Part shown: positions 8,983-17,896 of the stretch, piece by piece
Position numbering within the stretch: the first letter of the stretch is position 1
Layout: every line of letters starts with the position of its first letter
NCBI GenBank assembly: GCA_903878085.1
Contig: CAIRGJ010000064.1
Location: 186,001-250,000 of the forward strand
DNA: 64,000 nt
Reading direction: 5' to 3'
Source: an uncultured Hyphomicrobiales bacterium
GTDB lineage: Bacteria > Pseudomonadota > Alphaproteobacteria > Rhizobiales > Xanthobacteraceae
The notes under the pieces: generated by a model
Seen by the model: the letters and a program-made list of their open reading frames with translations, nothing else
Databases searched by the model: none
What the model was told of the DNA's origin: nothing
Made by a program: the position numbers and the translations under genes

Positions 8983-9405
8983 ATGCGGATAGCGATATCC
9001 CTCCTTTTCCTGATGACCGTTGCCGCTCCGGCATTTGCGGCCTCAACGCCGTCGCGTCGCCTCTGTAATCCAGACCGAATTAAGCAGACAAATGCCTGGG
9101 TTGATTGCCTACAGAAGGCGCTTGACGATTCAGAAGAAAAGCTCGTCACGGCCGCCGGCAAGATCGCCGCAAAAATGCAGGCGGGCGATGTGCTTGAGGA
9201 ACCAAACCGCACGGTGAACCGAGCGCTATTTGAAACAGCCCAAAAACAATGGCTGTCGATACGAGACCAGGATTGCAAGTCTTATGGCGCCCATCGGGCT
9301 GGACTCGGTTTTGGCGCCGTTCAATTTCGACTCATGTGCCTGCTGGACGAGACCGTGTACCGCGTCGATGCGCTCAAGGCGCGTTACGCTGAAGAGCTCA
9401 AATAA
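8983..9405 (+). CDS. Small secreted LprI-like (DUF1311) protein
   Basis: A 140-residue protein with a clear signal peptide (about 1-20, ending PAFAAS). The mature part has a helical pattern with spaced cysteines (RRLCNPDRIKQTNAWVDC, then RDQDCKSYGA and FRLMCLLDE). It fits the LprI/DUF1311 family, whose Mycobacterium member inhibits lysozyme. Whether this one does is not known. It stands alone and divergent from the membrane-protein unit. Confidence 0.65.
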   Translation: MRIAISLLFLMTVAAPAFAASTPSRRLCNPDRIKQTNAWVDCLQKALDDSEEKLVTAAGKIAAKMQAGDVLEEPNRTVNRALFETAQKQWLSIRDQDCKSYGAHRAGLGFGAVQFRLMCLLDETVYRVDALKARYAEELK

Positions 9406-9837
9406 CGTTCTCATTTTCGTCAGGCCATCTGATTTGCCCTCATTACGGCTTATTGCCGCCGATTTCCAGTGCGGCAAATGAGGGGCTTATTTCGGGCATA
9501 GACAATCATCCTCCGGTCTATCCGACCGCACATCAGGCAGTTCGGAATACTAGCCGGCACTGTCATCAATCGAGCAGATATAAATCAGAGGCCCTAAGTA
9601 CGAACGACGTACGACCTCGGTACGCTAGACGCACAGGATTAGGCACCCTACCCTTTTAATACCAGCGCTGGGTTTAGCGTCGATCCCCTCATCAATTGCG
9701 CTGATGGACACATTAAGAAGGAGTTCGAGTCCTCCGAGCTGGTGGACGCAGTCCAACGCGAACTCTGGATTATCATTGCCGCACATACTGGCCCTTACAA
9801 ATGTAGGCAGGACGCCACTTTCGTAGAAAGTCCAGAC
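9406..9837. other. Intergenic stretch, no gene seen
   Basis: About 430 bp between the LprI-like gene and the end of the XRE-cupin gene. Short frames here have no recognisable content. A segment near 9720-9737 resembles a tRNA T-arm, but the stem does not pair properly. I see no terminator with a T-run. Confidence 0.4.
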
Positions 9838-10482
9838 CTAGAACGTCGGAGGCGTACTGATCCAGAGCACCCGGGCAACCTTGGCGCCAACATTTCTATA
9901 GGCATGAGGAAGCTCGGACCGGAAGTGAAAAGAATCGCCGGCCTTGGCGCGATGCTTCTTGCCGTCGAGCACCAGTTCGATCTCCCCCTCCAGTACGTAG
10001 CCGATCTCTTCGCCGGAATGAACGATAGCCTCGCTGCCGCCGCCGGGCGCGATCGTGTGAATATTGCCTTGCAACAGATGCTCCCGCGAATAGGGAATAA
10101 GCCGCTCGAGTTTGATGCCTTTGCCGGTGCGCAAATTGTCCGTCACCAGCACGGGGCGCTCGCCCGCGTGCGATACGACACGGTCGCCGCTGTTCGCGGC
10201 GGAATACAGGTCGGATATGTTGGTGCCAAGCGCGGTGGCTACACGATGCAGCGTGGCAAACGATGGCGCCGCTTTGTCGTTCTCGATCTTGGAAAGCATA
10301 CTTTCGGAGCATTGCGCCTCGTCCGCGACCTCTTTCAACGTCAAGCCGCGGACCATTCGAGCATGACGAATTCTCACGCCGAGCGCCGCGGGGTGGGCCG
10401 TGCCATTTGTCTTCGGCCCCGCCTTGACGGCTGTCTTTCGAGACACGCGCCGTGGCGCAAGCGGCTTCGCTTTCTTTCCCAT
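9838..10482 (-). CDS. XRE-family regulator with C-terminal cupin domain
   Basis: A 214-residue repressor or activator. A basic, Ala/Lys-rich N-tail (1-30) leads to a helix-turn-helix at about 34-88 (LKEVADEAQCSESMLSKIEN). A cupin_2 sensor domain follows at about 135-210 (HSGEEIGYVLEGEIELVLDG, then GDSFHFRSELPHAYRN). Proteins of this architecture (PuuR-like) often control polyamine, amino-acid or amide catabolism and sense a small carboxylate or amine in the cupin. It sits beside the receptor and hydrolase cluster at 10.6-18.8 kb and is its most likely regulator (inference). Confidence 0.85.
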   Translation of the reverse strand: MGKKAKPLAPRRVSRKTAVKAGPKTNGTAHPAALGVRIRHARMVRGLTLKEVADEAQCSESMLSKIENDKAAPSFATLHRVATALGTNISDLYSAANSGDRVVSHAGERPVLVTDNLRTGKGIKLERLIPYSREHLLQGNIHTIAPGGGSEAIVHSGEEIGYVLEGEIELVLDGKKHRAKAGDSFHFRSELPHAYRNVGAKVARVLWISTPPTF

Positions 10483-10568
10483 GATGAGATAACCCGCGCT
10501 ATCAAGCAGAAGAAGAACGGTGCCTACGGTAACAGGGTACGCTAGGCTATACGATTGTTTCCGCCGGC

Positions 10569-10603
10569 GCGAGACGCACTATGCGCGCGTCTCGCTGTTT
10601 TTT
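10569..10603 (+). terminator. Strong hairpin with T-run on the plus strand
   Basis: GCGAGACGC (10569-10577) pairs perfectly with GCGTCTCGC (10587-10595) around a 9-nt loop and is followed by TGTTTTTTA. It is a textbook intrinsic terminator for plus-strand transcription, yet no plus-strand gene precedes it; both flanking genes are on the minus strand. On the minus strand the hairpin forms but lacks a U-run. Confidence 0.55.
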
Positions 10604-10620
10604 AAGGCTGCGATCCGCGG

Positions 10621-11718
10621 CTACAATTTGCGGTCGGCCAATGGCGGCAAGAACTTCTCCGTGTACACCGAAGCTGCATCCGGCTTTGTCGGAAGATTGT
10701 AAGCGTCGGCAATCGCATCGATGGTGAACTGAAGCTTCTTCGGGTCCACGACGCTCAAACCGTGGTCGACCACGTGCTTGGTCTTGGTCAGCTCAAGCGC
10801 AAGGCCCAGACGCACTTTCTCGATGTCCAGCTTCATCATCGGATCGCGATCCTTCAGCAGCGCCAGCGCCGCGTCAGGATTGGCGATCGTGTCCTTGGTG
10901 CCTTTGTTCAGCCCGGCCACCACGCCCTTCACGGTCTCGGGATTCTCATCGGCGAACTTTTTGGTTGTGACAAGCGTGAGGCCGTACATGTCGGCCCCGA
11001 AGTCGGAGTATTTGAGAACCGACAGCTCGCTCATGGTGAAGCCGAGTTCGAGCGCGGCCGGAATGTTGGAGTTGGTGAAGCCGCCGGTGCCGGCAACCTC
11101 GCCGCGCTTCAACATGGGCCCGAACAGTTGCGGCTGCACATTGACCCAGTCGACCTTCACATTGTCCGCCTTCGCGGCCTTGAGCATGATCGAGATCGTG
11201 TCATGCACCGCCGTGCCCGGCCCGCCGGCGATTTTTTTGCCTTCGAGATCTGACGGCTTCTTGATGCCCGCATCCGCCCGCGTGATCACCGCCAACGCGG
11301 TGTCGTCGAAGCTGATGTAGACCGCAATCAGCGGTGACGTCGGGTTCATGGAGTTGAAGCGGATCATCGATGGGAGATCGACCCAGCCGAACTGATAGGC
11401 GCCGCCGGCGACGCTGACCGCCACATTTGTCGCACCCTTGCCGGCGTCGATGGTGTCGACGGTCACGCCCGCATCTTTGAAGTAGCCCTTTTTTTCGGCA
11501 ATGAAGAACGGCGCATGGGTGCCCTGGATGATCCAGTCCATCATGATTTTGACGTTTTTGGTTTCCGCACGCGCGGAACCCACCAGCGGCGCGGAAGCGA
11601 GCAGCGCAACCATACCCAGCATCAGCGCGCGCCGGCCGATACGGCCAAAATCATTGATACTGCCGCTTTTTGAGGCCTTACTGCTATATTGAATGGCATT
11701 CAAGTCACTTGCAAACAT
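10621..11718 (-). CDS. ABC transporter substrate-binding protein, NMT1/SsuA type
   Basis: A 365-residue periplasmic receptor. Start ATG 11718 is set by AAGGAGAG just upstream; the frame extends to 11817 without support. The signal region is long (GRRALMLGMVALLASAPLVG, cleaved after SARA). The mature part shows the family pattern: WIIQGTHAPFFIAEKKGYFKDAG, GKKIAGGPGTAVHDT and NVQPQLFGPMLKRGEVAGTGG. It is divergent from the deacetylase gene and probably serves the ATPase and permease encoded at 13.8-15.4 kb. The ligand is unknown; the enzymes suggest an amide or cyclic amide. Confidence 0.87.
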   Translation of the reverse strand: MFASDLNAIQYSSKASKSGSINDFGRIGRRALMLGMVALLASAPLVGSARAETKNVKIMMDWIIQGTHAPFFIAEKKGYFKDAGVTVDTIDAGKGATNVAVSVAGGAYQFGWVDLPSMIRFNSMNPTSPLIAVYISFDDTALAVITRADAGIKKPSDLEGKKIAGGPGTAVHDTISIMLKAAKADNVKVDWVNVQPQLFGPMLKRGEVAGTGGFTNSNIPAALELGFTMSELSVLKYSDFGADMYGLTLVTTKKFADENPETVKGVVAGLNKGTKDTIANPDAALALLKDRDPMMKLDIEKVRLGLALELTKTKHVVDHGLSVVDPKKLQFTIDAIADAYNLPTKPDAASVYTEKFLPPLADRKL

Positions 11719-11878
11719 TGCAACTCTCCTTCTGGTTACGCTTACGCGTGACTTTGCAAGAAGCATGCCTTGGCATGATGGTTGCAAGCTGTTTGGCGCG
11801 AAGACGAGCAACTGCACTTACGGCAGGCATCTGTCACGCAAGCGTCACGAGTAGGCTGGTTAACAGGAGAGAGTGCGA
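11719..11878. promoter_or_regulatory. Divergent promoter region with repeated GTCACG
   Basis: This 160-bp gap separates two divergent transcripts. GTCACG occurs at 11833-11838 and 11844-11849 (11 bp apart, same face of the helix), and in reverse at 11747-11752. The neighbouring XRE-cupin protein could bind here. No test of enrichment was possible. Confidence 0.35.
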
Positions 11879-12796
11879 ATGCTGAAGCTTCCGGGTCATG
11901 GACGTTACGACCATTCGAATATCACCCAGCGTCCGGACTACACATGGCCCGGCGGCAAGCGCCTGGCGTTCTACATCGCGATGAATATCGAGCACTTCGC
12001 CTTCGGCGCCGGCCTCGGCATGGACCCGCACAACCGCGGCGGCGCGCAGACCAGCCGCAATTGGGCGTGGCGCGATTATGGCAACCGCGTCGGTAACTGG
12101 CGGCTGTTCGAAATGCTCGATGCACTCAAGCTGCCTGCGACAATCTTGCTTAACAGTTCCGTCTGCTATCAATACCCGGACATCGTCGCGAAGATCAAAG
12201 AGCGCGGCGATGATGTTTGCGGCCACGGCCGCACTAATGCCGAGTTGCTTAGCCAATTCTGGGAGCACGACGAAGCGCGCATCATCAAGGAATGCGTCGA
12301 GGTCATCGAGAAATATGTCGGTGTGCGGCCCTACGGCTGGATGGGCGCGGGCGCGGCCGAGTCGAAGGTGACGCCCGACCTCTTGAAGGAAGCCGGCTTC
12401 ACGTATCTGCTCGATTGGCCGGTCGACGACCAGCCGCTCTGGATGCGCACTCGTTCCGGCCCGCTGCTATCTGTGCCCTATCCAATGGAATTGAACGACG
12501 CTGGAACACTCGGGCTGCGCGACCACACGGGACGCCAGTTCGCCGACATGATTGTCGACCAGTTCGAGGAAATGCTGGAGGCGAGCGAAAAGCAGCCTCT
12601 GGTGTTTGGCTTGTCGCTTCATGGGTTCATCGTCGGTCAGCCGTTCCGGCTCCGCCCGCTGCGCAAGGCCATCAAGCACTGCGTCGAGCACAAGCACGCA
12701 GACCGCATCTGGTTCACCCGTGCCGGAGATATCGCCAAATATTGCATAGACATGAAGCCGGGAGTCATTCCGGGAAGCGCCGCGGCGGCCGCGTAA
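11879..12796 (+). CDS. Polysaccharide deacetylase-family (allantoinase PuuE-like) amidohydrolase
   Basis: A 305-residue protein with the NodB-type barrel of carbohydrate esterase family 4, closest in layout to cofactor-independent allantoinase-like PuuE and related cyclic-imide hydrolases. Features include DYGNRVGNWRLFEMLDALKL, a GHGRTNAELL segment where NodB enzymes have a catalytic or metal His, GWMGAGAAES, and LSLHGFIVGQPFR near the C-terminus. No signal peptide, so cytoplasmic. ATG 11879 follows AGGAGAG; a GTG at 11873 is less likely. It opens the plus-strand operon continuing through formamidase, ABC genes, cupin and hydrolases. It likely opens a cyclic amide or removes an acyl group. 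Confidence 0.78.
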   Translation: MLKLPGHGRYDHSNITQRPDYTWPGGKRLAFYIAMNIEHFAFGAGLGMDPHNRGGAQTSRNWAWRDYGNRVGNWRLFEMLDALKLPATILLNSSVCYQYPDIVAKIKERGDDVCGHGRTNAELLSQFWEHDEARIIKECVEVIEKYVGVRPYGWMGAGAAESKVTPDLLKEAGFTYLLDWPVDDQPLWMRTRSGPLLSVPYPMELNDAGTLGLRDHTGRQFADMIVDQFEEMLEASEKQPLVFGLSLHGFIVGQPFRLRPLRKAIKHCVEHKHADRIWFTRAGDIAKYCIDMKPGVIPGSAAAAA

Positions 12797-12811
12797 GAAG
12801 GGCATAGAATA

Positions 12812-13795
12812 ATGAACAAACCCGTCGGTTCGGCCGAAACACCGGCCAAAACGCATCTTTTGCAATCGCTGCCCGATACCGTGCATTGGGGCTTTTTCGA
12901 CGGCGCGTTGCCGCCTGTGCTGACGATCGACTCCGGCGACCACGTTACCATCGAATGCGTGTCGGGCAATCCGGAGTGGATGCCGCCAGAAGCGTCGGGC
13001 TTCAAGCCTCTGGACGACATCAAGCTCGTTCATGAGAATGCCAAGCGCGGCAGCGGCAATCACATCCTCACCGGGCCGATCTACGTGAACGATGCGAAGA
13101 TCGGCGATGTCCTTGAGGTGAAAATCCTGGAAATCGAGATGCGCCAGGACTGGGGCTTCAATCTGTTCCGCTCCTACGGCGGCACCTTGCCTGAGGAATT
13201 CAACTACCAGCGCATCATCCACGTCGCGCTCGACCGCGCCGCCAAGCTCGCAACCATGCCGTCCGGCCTGAAGGTACCGCTGTCGCCGTTCTTCGGCCAG
13301 CTCGCGGTGGCGCCGCCCAAGGCCTTCGGCAAGCAGAACAGCAAAGAGCCGCGTGAATTCGGCGGCAACCTCGACTGCAAGGATCTGGTGGCCGGCACGA
13401 CTATCTACCTGCCGGTGTGGAACGACGGCGCCTTGTTCTCAACCGGCGACGGCCATGCCGCGCAAGGCCACGGCGAAGTCGACGGCACCGCCATCGAGAC
13501 GTCGCTCAAGGGCACGTTCGAATTCAATGTGCGCAAAGACCTCGGCTGGAAGCTGCCGCGCGGCGAAACTCCGACCCATCTCATCGCCTTCGGCCTCGAT
13601 TGGGATCTTGACGACGCCGCCAAACAGGCCCTGAAGCAGATGATCGACTGGATCGTCGTGCTGACCGGAATTCCGAAGGACGAGGCTTACGCTCTCTGCA
13701 GCTTTGCCTGCGACCTGCACGTGACGCAGACCGTCAATAACGTGAAGGGCGTCCACGCCATGATCGCCAAGTCGATCCTGCAAAAACCGGCGTGA
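12812..13795 (+). CDS. Acetamidase/formamidase family protein
   Basis: A 327-residue member of the FmdA/AmdA family, cytoplasmic amidases that release ammonia from formamide or short amides. Recognisable parts are the N-terminal HWGFFDGALPPVLTIDSGD, the LTGPIYVNDAKIGDVLEV strand pair, GGNLDCKDLVAGTTIYLPVW and GDGHAAQGHGEVDG, which forms the active-site floor in this family. Length is near normal (310-410). It lies 15 bp after the deacetylase-like gene. The pair suggests a ring or N-acyl opening followed by loss of a one- or two-carbon amide. Confidence 0.88.
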   Translation: MNKPVGSAETPAKTHLLQSLPDTVHWGFFDGALPPVLTIDSGDHVTIECVSGNPEWMPPEASGFKPLDDIKLVHENAKRGSGNHILTGPIYVNDAKIGDVLEVKILEIEMRQDWGFNLFRSYGGTLPEEFNYQRIIHVALDRAAKLATMPSGLKVPLSPFFGQLAVAPPKAFGKQNSKEPREFGGNLDCKDLVAGTTIYLPVWNDGALFSTGDGHAAQGHGEVDGTAIETSLKGTFEFNVRKDLGWKLPRGETPTHLIAFGLDWDLDDAAKQALKQMIDWIVVLTGIPKDEAYALCSFACDLHVTQTVNNVKGVHAMIAKSILQKPA

Positions 13796-13825
13796 GCGCC
13801 ACACCGTGAAAGAGCGTAAGACGCA

Positions 13826-14617
13826 ATGAAGAACTTCGTGGATATGTACCAGGTCTCGCTGCGCTACGGCGAGGATGGCGACGGCACGCTTGCGCTCGAA
13901 GACGCGACGATGCGCGTCGACAGCGGCGAGTTCGTCGCCGTCGTCGGACCGTCAGGCTGCGGCAAGTCGACGCTGATGAAGGTCGTGACAGGTCTGTGGC
14001 CTCCGACCAAGGGCGGCGTCATCGTCAACGGCAAGGAGGTCGACCGTCCTCTGTCGATCACCGGCATGGCGTTCCAGAACCCGACGCTGCTGCCGTGGCG
14101 CACGACGCTCGACAACGTCATGCTGCCGCTCGAAATCGTCGAGCCGCACGCTTCCAGGCTTCGGCGCGAACGCGCCATGTACGAAACCAAGGCGCGCGAT
14201 CTGCTGACCCTGGTCGGCCTTAAAGGCTTCGAAGACAAATTCCCGTGGCAATTGTCCGGCGGCATGCAGCAGCGTGCCTCGATCTGCCGGGCGCTGATCC
14301 ATGAACCTTCGCTGCTGATGCTCGACGAACCGTTCGGCGCGCTCGACATGTTCACGCGTGAAGAACTTTGGCTGGCAATGCAGGAACTGTGGCTGGCGCG
14401 CCGGCCAACCGTCGTCCTGGTCACCCACGATCTGCGCGAAGCGGTATTTCTCGCCGACCGCATATTCATCATGAGCGCGCGGCCCGGCCGCATGATCGCC
14501 GAACGGACCGTCGAGCTGCCGCGGCCCCGCGCCCTTTCGATGACCTACGAGCCCTATGCGGTCGGGCTGGTGCAGGAGCTGCGCGACCATATCAGCGCGG
14601 CGAGGGTCGCGGCATGA
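13826..14617 (+). CDS. ABC transporter ATP-binding protein (SsuB/TauB type)
   Basis: A 263-residue nucleotide-binding subunit. Walker A is GPSGCGKST (about 48-56), the signature is LSGGMQQRASI, Walker B is LLMLDEPFGALD and the switch His lies in VTHDLREAVFLAD. The subfamily serves importers of nitrate, sulfonate, taurine and pyrimidines with NMT1/SsuA-type receptors. It overlaps the next gene by ATGA. Partners are the permease at 14614 and, by type, the receptors at 10.6-11.7 kb and 17.9-18.8 kb. Confidence 0.93.
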   Translation: MKNFVDMYQVSLRYGEDGDGTLALEDATMRVDSGEFVAVVGPSGCGKSTLMKVVTGLWPPTKGGVIVNGKEVDRPLSITGMAFQNPTLLPWRTTLDNVMLPLEIVEPHASRLRRERAMYETKARDLLTLVGLKGFEDKFPWQLSGGMQQRASICRALIHEPSLLMLDEPFGALDMFTREELWLAMQELWLARRPTVVLVTHDLREAVFLADRIFIMSARPGRMIAERTVELPRPRALSMTYEPYAVGLVQELRDHISAARVAA

Positions 14618-15432
14618 GTGAGATCTTGGGCCCCGTCCGCGCGCCCCGGCGGCGTAAATTCACGCGCAACAAGGCCTTCCGTCGCGTCTTGCCCTGGCTC
14701 GTCGTCGCTGCGATCTTCCTAATTTGGCAGATGCTTGTCGTCAGCCTGCGCATCGAGCCCTTCGTACTGCCCTCGCCGACCGCGATCTTTGCCGCGGGCT
14801 GGCAATGGCAGGGGCCAATCCTGGTGAACGCCTGGCAGACCTTCATGACCACGGCCATCGGCTTTTTCTTCGCGATCGTGTTCGGACTTGTGATGGGCGT
14901 CGCCATTGGCTCCTCGTCGCTGATCTATGACGGGTTCTATCCGGCACTGGTCGGCTTCAACACCATCCCGAAGGTTGCAGTCGTTCCGATCTTGATCATC
15001 TGGTTCGGTGTCGGTTCGGTGCCAGCGATTATCACGGCGTTCCTGCTGTCGTTCTTTCCGATCCTGGTGAATGTCGCCACGGGTATCGCAACCGTCGAGC
15101 CGGAGTTGCAGGACGTGTTACGGGCGCTCGGCGCCAGCAAGTGGCAGATGATCCGCAAGGTCGGTTTACCGCGGGCGATGCCCTACTTCTTCGCGTCGCT
15201 GAAGGTCGCGATTACGGTAGCTTTTGTGGGCTCGATCATCGCGGAGACGGTTGGCTCGAACAGCGGCATCGGAAACTTCATGCTGGTGGCGTCGTCCCGG
15301 TTCGAAGTGCCTCTTGCCTTCGCCGGACTGCTGGTGACCGCCGCCATGGGCATCGCCATGTACGCGATCGCCGGCTTCATCGAAGTACGAATGACCGGAT
15401 GGGCCATGCGCGGCGGCATGGATCGGCAATAG
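14614..15432 (+). CDS. ABC transporter permease (SsuC/TauC type)
   Basis: A 272-residue membrane subunit from ATG 14614 inside the end of the ATPase gene (ATGA overlap); an open frame from 14368 is only read-through of the ATPase region. About six hydrophobic spans are visible, with the cytoplasmic coupling loop ALGASKWQMIRKVGLPRAMPY carrying the EAA-type motif expected of binding-protein-dependent permeases. It forms the channel with the ATPase and takes substrate from an NMT1/SsuA-type receptor. Confidence 0.93.
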   Translation: MSEILGPVRAPRRRKFTRNKAFRRVLPWLVVAAIFLIWQMLVVSLRIEPFVLPSPTAIFAAGWQWQGPILVNAWQTFMTTAIGFFFAIVFGLVMGVAIGSSSLIYDGFYPALVGFNTIPKVAVVPILIIWFGVGSVPAIITAFLLSFFPILVNVATGIATVEPELQDVLRALGASKWQMIRKVGLPRAMPYFFASLKVAITVAFVGSIIAETVGSNSGIGNFMLVASSRFEVPLAFAGLLVTAAMGIAMYAIAGFIEVRMTGWAMRGGMDRQ

Positions 15433-15453
15433 TCAGTGCGGAGCGTTCAATCG

Positions 15454-15864
15454 ATGCTGGATGTCAAAGACTATTCCGGATTGAAGCTGCAGCTCGACGG
15501 CATTCTCGGGCCCGACGAGCAGCATAAGCGCGGCGTGCTGCTCGACAGCATGTATGCCTTTCTGCCGAAAGACGCCGAGGCCAAGGCGCTTTTGTTTCGC
15601 GCGGAGATCGCGCCGCTCGGTTACACCAACTGGCACCGGCACAATGGCGCGACCTTCTTCGTCTGCACCAGAGGCCTATTCGAGGCGCATTTCGCGGAAG
15701 GCACTTTGATCAACGCCAAGGCCGGAGACGTCTATTCCGAACCGATCGGAAGATTCCACCGTGGCCATAACCCGCATCCCGAGCTTGCCTACACCTGCAT
15801 CGGCATCTGCCTGACCTCCCCAGACATGGACCATATAACGTCTGTGGCTGACCGGCCCTGGTAG
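15454..15864 (+). CDS. Small cupin-domain protein
   Basis: A 136-residue single-domain cupin from ATG 15454; GTG 15436 is an alternative start. The metal-site pattern is visible: TNWHRHNGATFFVCTRGLFE (two His near residue 57), then EPIGRFHRGHNPHP. Such proteins are small dioxygenases, isomerases, lyases or ligand binders. It follows the permease by about 20 bp in the hydrolase operon, so it probably acts on an intermediate of that pathway. The exact reaction cannot be read. Confidence 0.75.
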   Translation: MLDVKDYSGLKLQLDGILGPDEQHKRGVLLDSMYAFLPKDAEAKALLFRAEIAPLGYTNWHRHNGATFFVCTRGLFEAHFAEGTLINAKAGDVYSEPIGRFHRGHNPHPELAYTCIGICLTSPDMDHITSVADRPW

Positions 15865-15920
15865 CGGCGACCTCAAACCCGTTCGAACCTATTACTGGCT
15901 CACAATCTCGCAAAGGCACC

Positions 15921-17167
15921 ATGTCCCAGCCCTCCATATCCGACTCCGCCGACGATACCATCGAGCAGATCACCGCCGACCGATCTGCACACTACGAGCC
16001 CTTCGGCTGGCATCATTGGCCTGAGCATCCGTGGCTGTCCTATCAATTCCGCCGTGGGCTCGGGGAACACAAGAGGGTGGCGGCGCGGTCAGCGAGGTTT
16101 TCCAGGCGGCAAACCGCATGATCCCGGGTGACCTTGAAAGCTGGCACAGCGAATGGAAGCGCGTTGCAGACGACAACTGGAAGCGCGGCATCACCGAGGA
16201 GTCCGCCGGCCACATCCGCACGGCGATGAACTGCTTCCTGCGCGCGGCCGACTACTACCGGCAGGCCGAATTCCATCTCGAGCCGAAGGACCCGCGGCGT
16301 CTGCCGACCTTCGAGAAGATGGAAGCCTGTTCGAAGAAATTCATCGCCCGGCTCAACCCGCCCGGTGAGGCCGTCGATATTCCTTTTGAGGACGGCAAAC
16401 CGATCTGCGGTTATTTCGTGCGCGCACCGTTTCCAGGTGAGCGGCTGCCGGTGCTGATCTGCATGGGCGGTCTCGACTCGATCAAGGATGAGATGTGGTT
16501 CATGCAGGCGCACGGCTGCCTGCAACGCGGCATCTCGGTGCTGATGATCGACGGCCCGGGCCAGGGCGGCACGCTGCGGCGGCATGGCATCGTCAGCCGA
16601 CCTGACACCGAGGTGCCGATCGGCAAGTGCGTCGACTGGCTGTTGACGCGGGATGATGTCGATCCCGAACGGATCGCCGTCTGTGGTTCCAGCATGGGTG
16701 GCTACTACGCCGCACGCGCCGGCTGCTACGAGCACCGGCTCGCTGCCGTGATCTCGCATGGCGCCATCTGGTCACTCAGCGACATGTGGGGCAACAAAGG
16801 CGACGATTTCGGCCTCGCGATGCACATCCGCTGGGTGCTCGGCGCTACGACCATGGCGGAGGCGCACAAGATCATGGTGCCCTTCACGCTCGAAGGCCAC
16901 CTCCAGCATATGAAATGCCCCTATCTGATCGTGCATGGCGGTCACGACGTGCTGACGGTGTCGGCCGCGCGCAAGACCTACGACAGCGCCAAGTCAAACG
17001 GCGTCGACGTCACATTGCGCATCCTCGATCCGGACGAGACCGGCGCCGAGCACTGCCAGCACGACAATCCCACCATCGGCCAGGAGGCGCTTTGCGACTG
17101 GCTTGCTGATAGGTTCGGCATCGACCAGCAGGCGCTGCTGCAACGATCCTGGAACCCGCTCGTCTGA
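15921..17167 (+). pseudogene. Alpha/beta hydrolase (C-C hydrolase type) with a one-base frameshift
   Basis: Two frames together make one protein. ATG 15921 gives an N-terminus ending in GWHHWPEHPWLSYQFRRGLGE; the next frame, open from a GTG at 16031, continues TQEGGGAVSEVFQAANRM to the stop at 17167. Relatives join these as RRGLGETQEGGG, so one A seems lost in the run at about 16066-16067. Restored, the product would be about 415 residues. The alpha/beta fold carries the nucleophile elbow CGSSMGGYY, an acid in VHGGHDVLT and a late His in AEHCQHDNP. The nearest named relatives are 2,6-dihydroxypseudooxynicotine hydrolase and similar C-C hydrolases. It may be a recent mutation or a sequencing error; the downstream frame could still start at 16031. 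Confidence 0.8.
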
Positions 17168-17193
17168 CGATTGCGAAATTCAGAGAGAAGCTA

Positions 17194-17895
17194 ATGGCCG
17201 ACCGACTCTTATTTCCCGCCATCGAGCCGACATTGCTGCCGGTGGCCGGCGGTGGACTATTTCCGGTGCGTCGAATCTATTGCGTGGGGCGCAACTACGC
17301 GTCGCATATCCGCGAGATGAAAGAAGCGGATGAGCGAGACCCGCCCTTCTTCTTTCAGAAGCCTCGGGATGCCATCGTCGGCGACGGCGCCGTCGTGCCC
17401 TATCCGCCCTATACAAGCGATTTCCAATACGAAATCGAACTGGTCGCCGCCATCGGCAAGGACGGTCACGATATCGACGTGGCGGCCGCGCTTGATCACG
17501 TCTGGGGATATGCCGTCGGCATCGAATTAACCCGGCGCGACCGCCAACGTGACGCGCGTGACCTGCAACTACCCTGGGAGGCCGGCAAGAGCTTCGACCA
17601 TTCGGCGCCCTGCGGCGCGATCCATCCGGCGTCCCAGTTGGGTCACCCGTCCGCCGGCGCGATCACGCTTTCAGTTAATGGTGTCGAACAGCAGCGCGGC
17701 GATCTCAATGAGATGATCTGGAACGTGGCCGAGATCGTGGCGCAATTATCGCGTCAGATGACGCTCCGCGTGGGAGATTTGATTTTTACCGGGACGCCCG
17801 CGGGTGTCGGACCGGTGGTCCCAGGCGACGTTATGGTAGGGGCCATCGAAAACCTGGTTAAACTTTCCGTCACGGTTGGCGAGAAGGCGCGCTGA
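17194..17895 (+). CDS. Fumarylacetoacetate hydrolase (FAH) family protein
   Basis: A 233-residue FAH-fold enzyme. Metal-binding residues are in YEIELVAAIGK (Glu-x-Glu) and downstream; KSFDHSAPCG and FTGTPAGVGPV are family hallmarks. Members hydrolyse or decarboxylate acylpyruvates, 2-oxo-hept-3-ene-dioates and similar 2-keto acids, so this one fits a late step in ring-fission catabolism. It lies 26 bp after the C-C hydrolase gene and 1 bp before the receptor-like gene. The substrate is unknown. Confidence 0.9.
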   Translation: MADRLLFPAIEPTLLPVAGGGLFPVRRIYCVGRNYASHIREMKEADERDPPFFFQKPRDAIVGDGAVVPYPPYTSDFQYEIELVAAIGKDGHDIDVAAALDHVWGYAVGIELTRRDRQRDARDLQLPWEAGKSFDHSAPCGAIHPASQLGHPSAGAITLSVNGVEQQRGDLNEMIWNVAEIVAQLSRQMTLRVGDLIFTGTPAGVGPVVPGDVMVGAIENLVKLSVTVGEKAR

Positions 17896-17896
17896 G

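Noticed and set aside
9715-9745. Possible tRNA T-arm (AGGAG-TTCGAGT-CCTCC)
   Set aside because: The stem has mismatches at two of five positions and no acceptor, D or anticodon arms can be fitted around it.
14368-14613. Longer N-terminus for the SsuC-type permease
   Set aside because: It overlaps the ATPase gene for 246 bp and encodes Arg/Pro-rich sequence; ATG 14614 in an ATGA overlap is the normal start.
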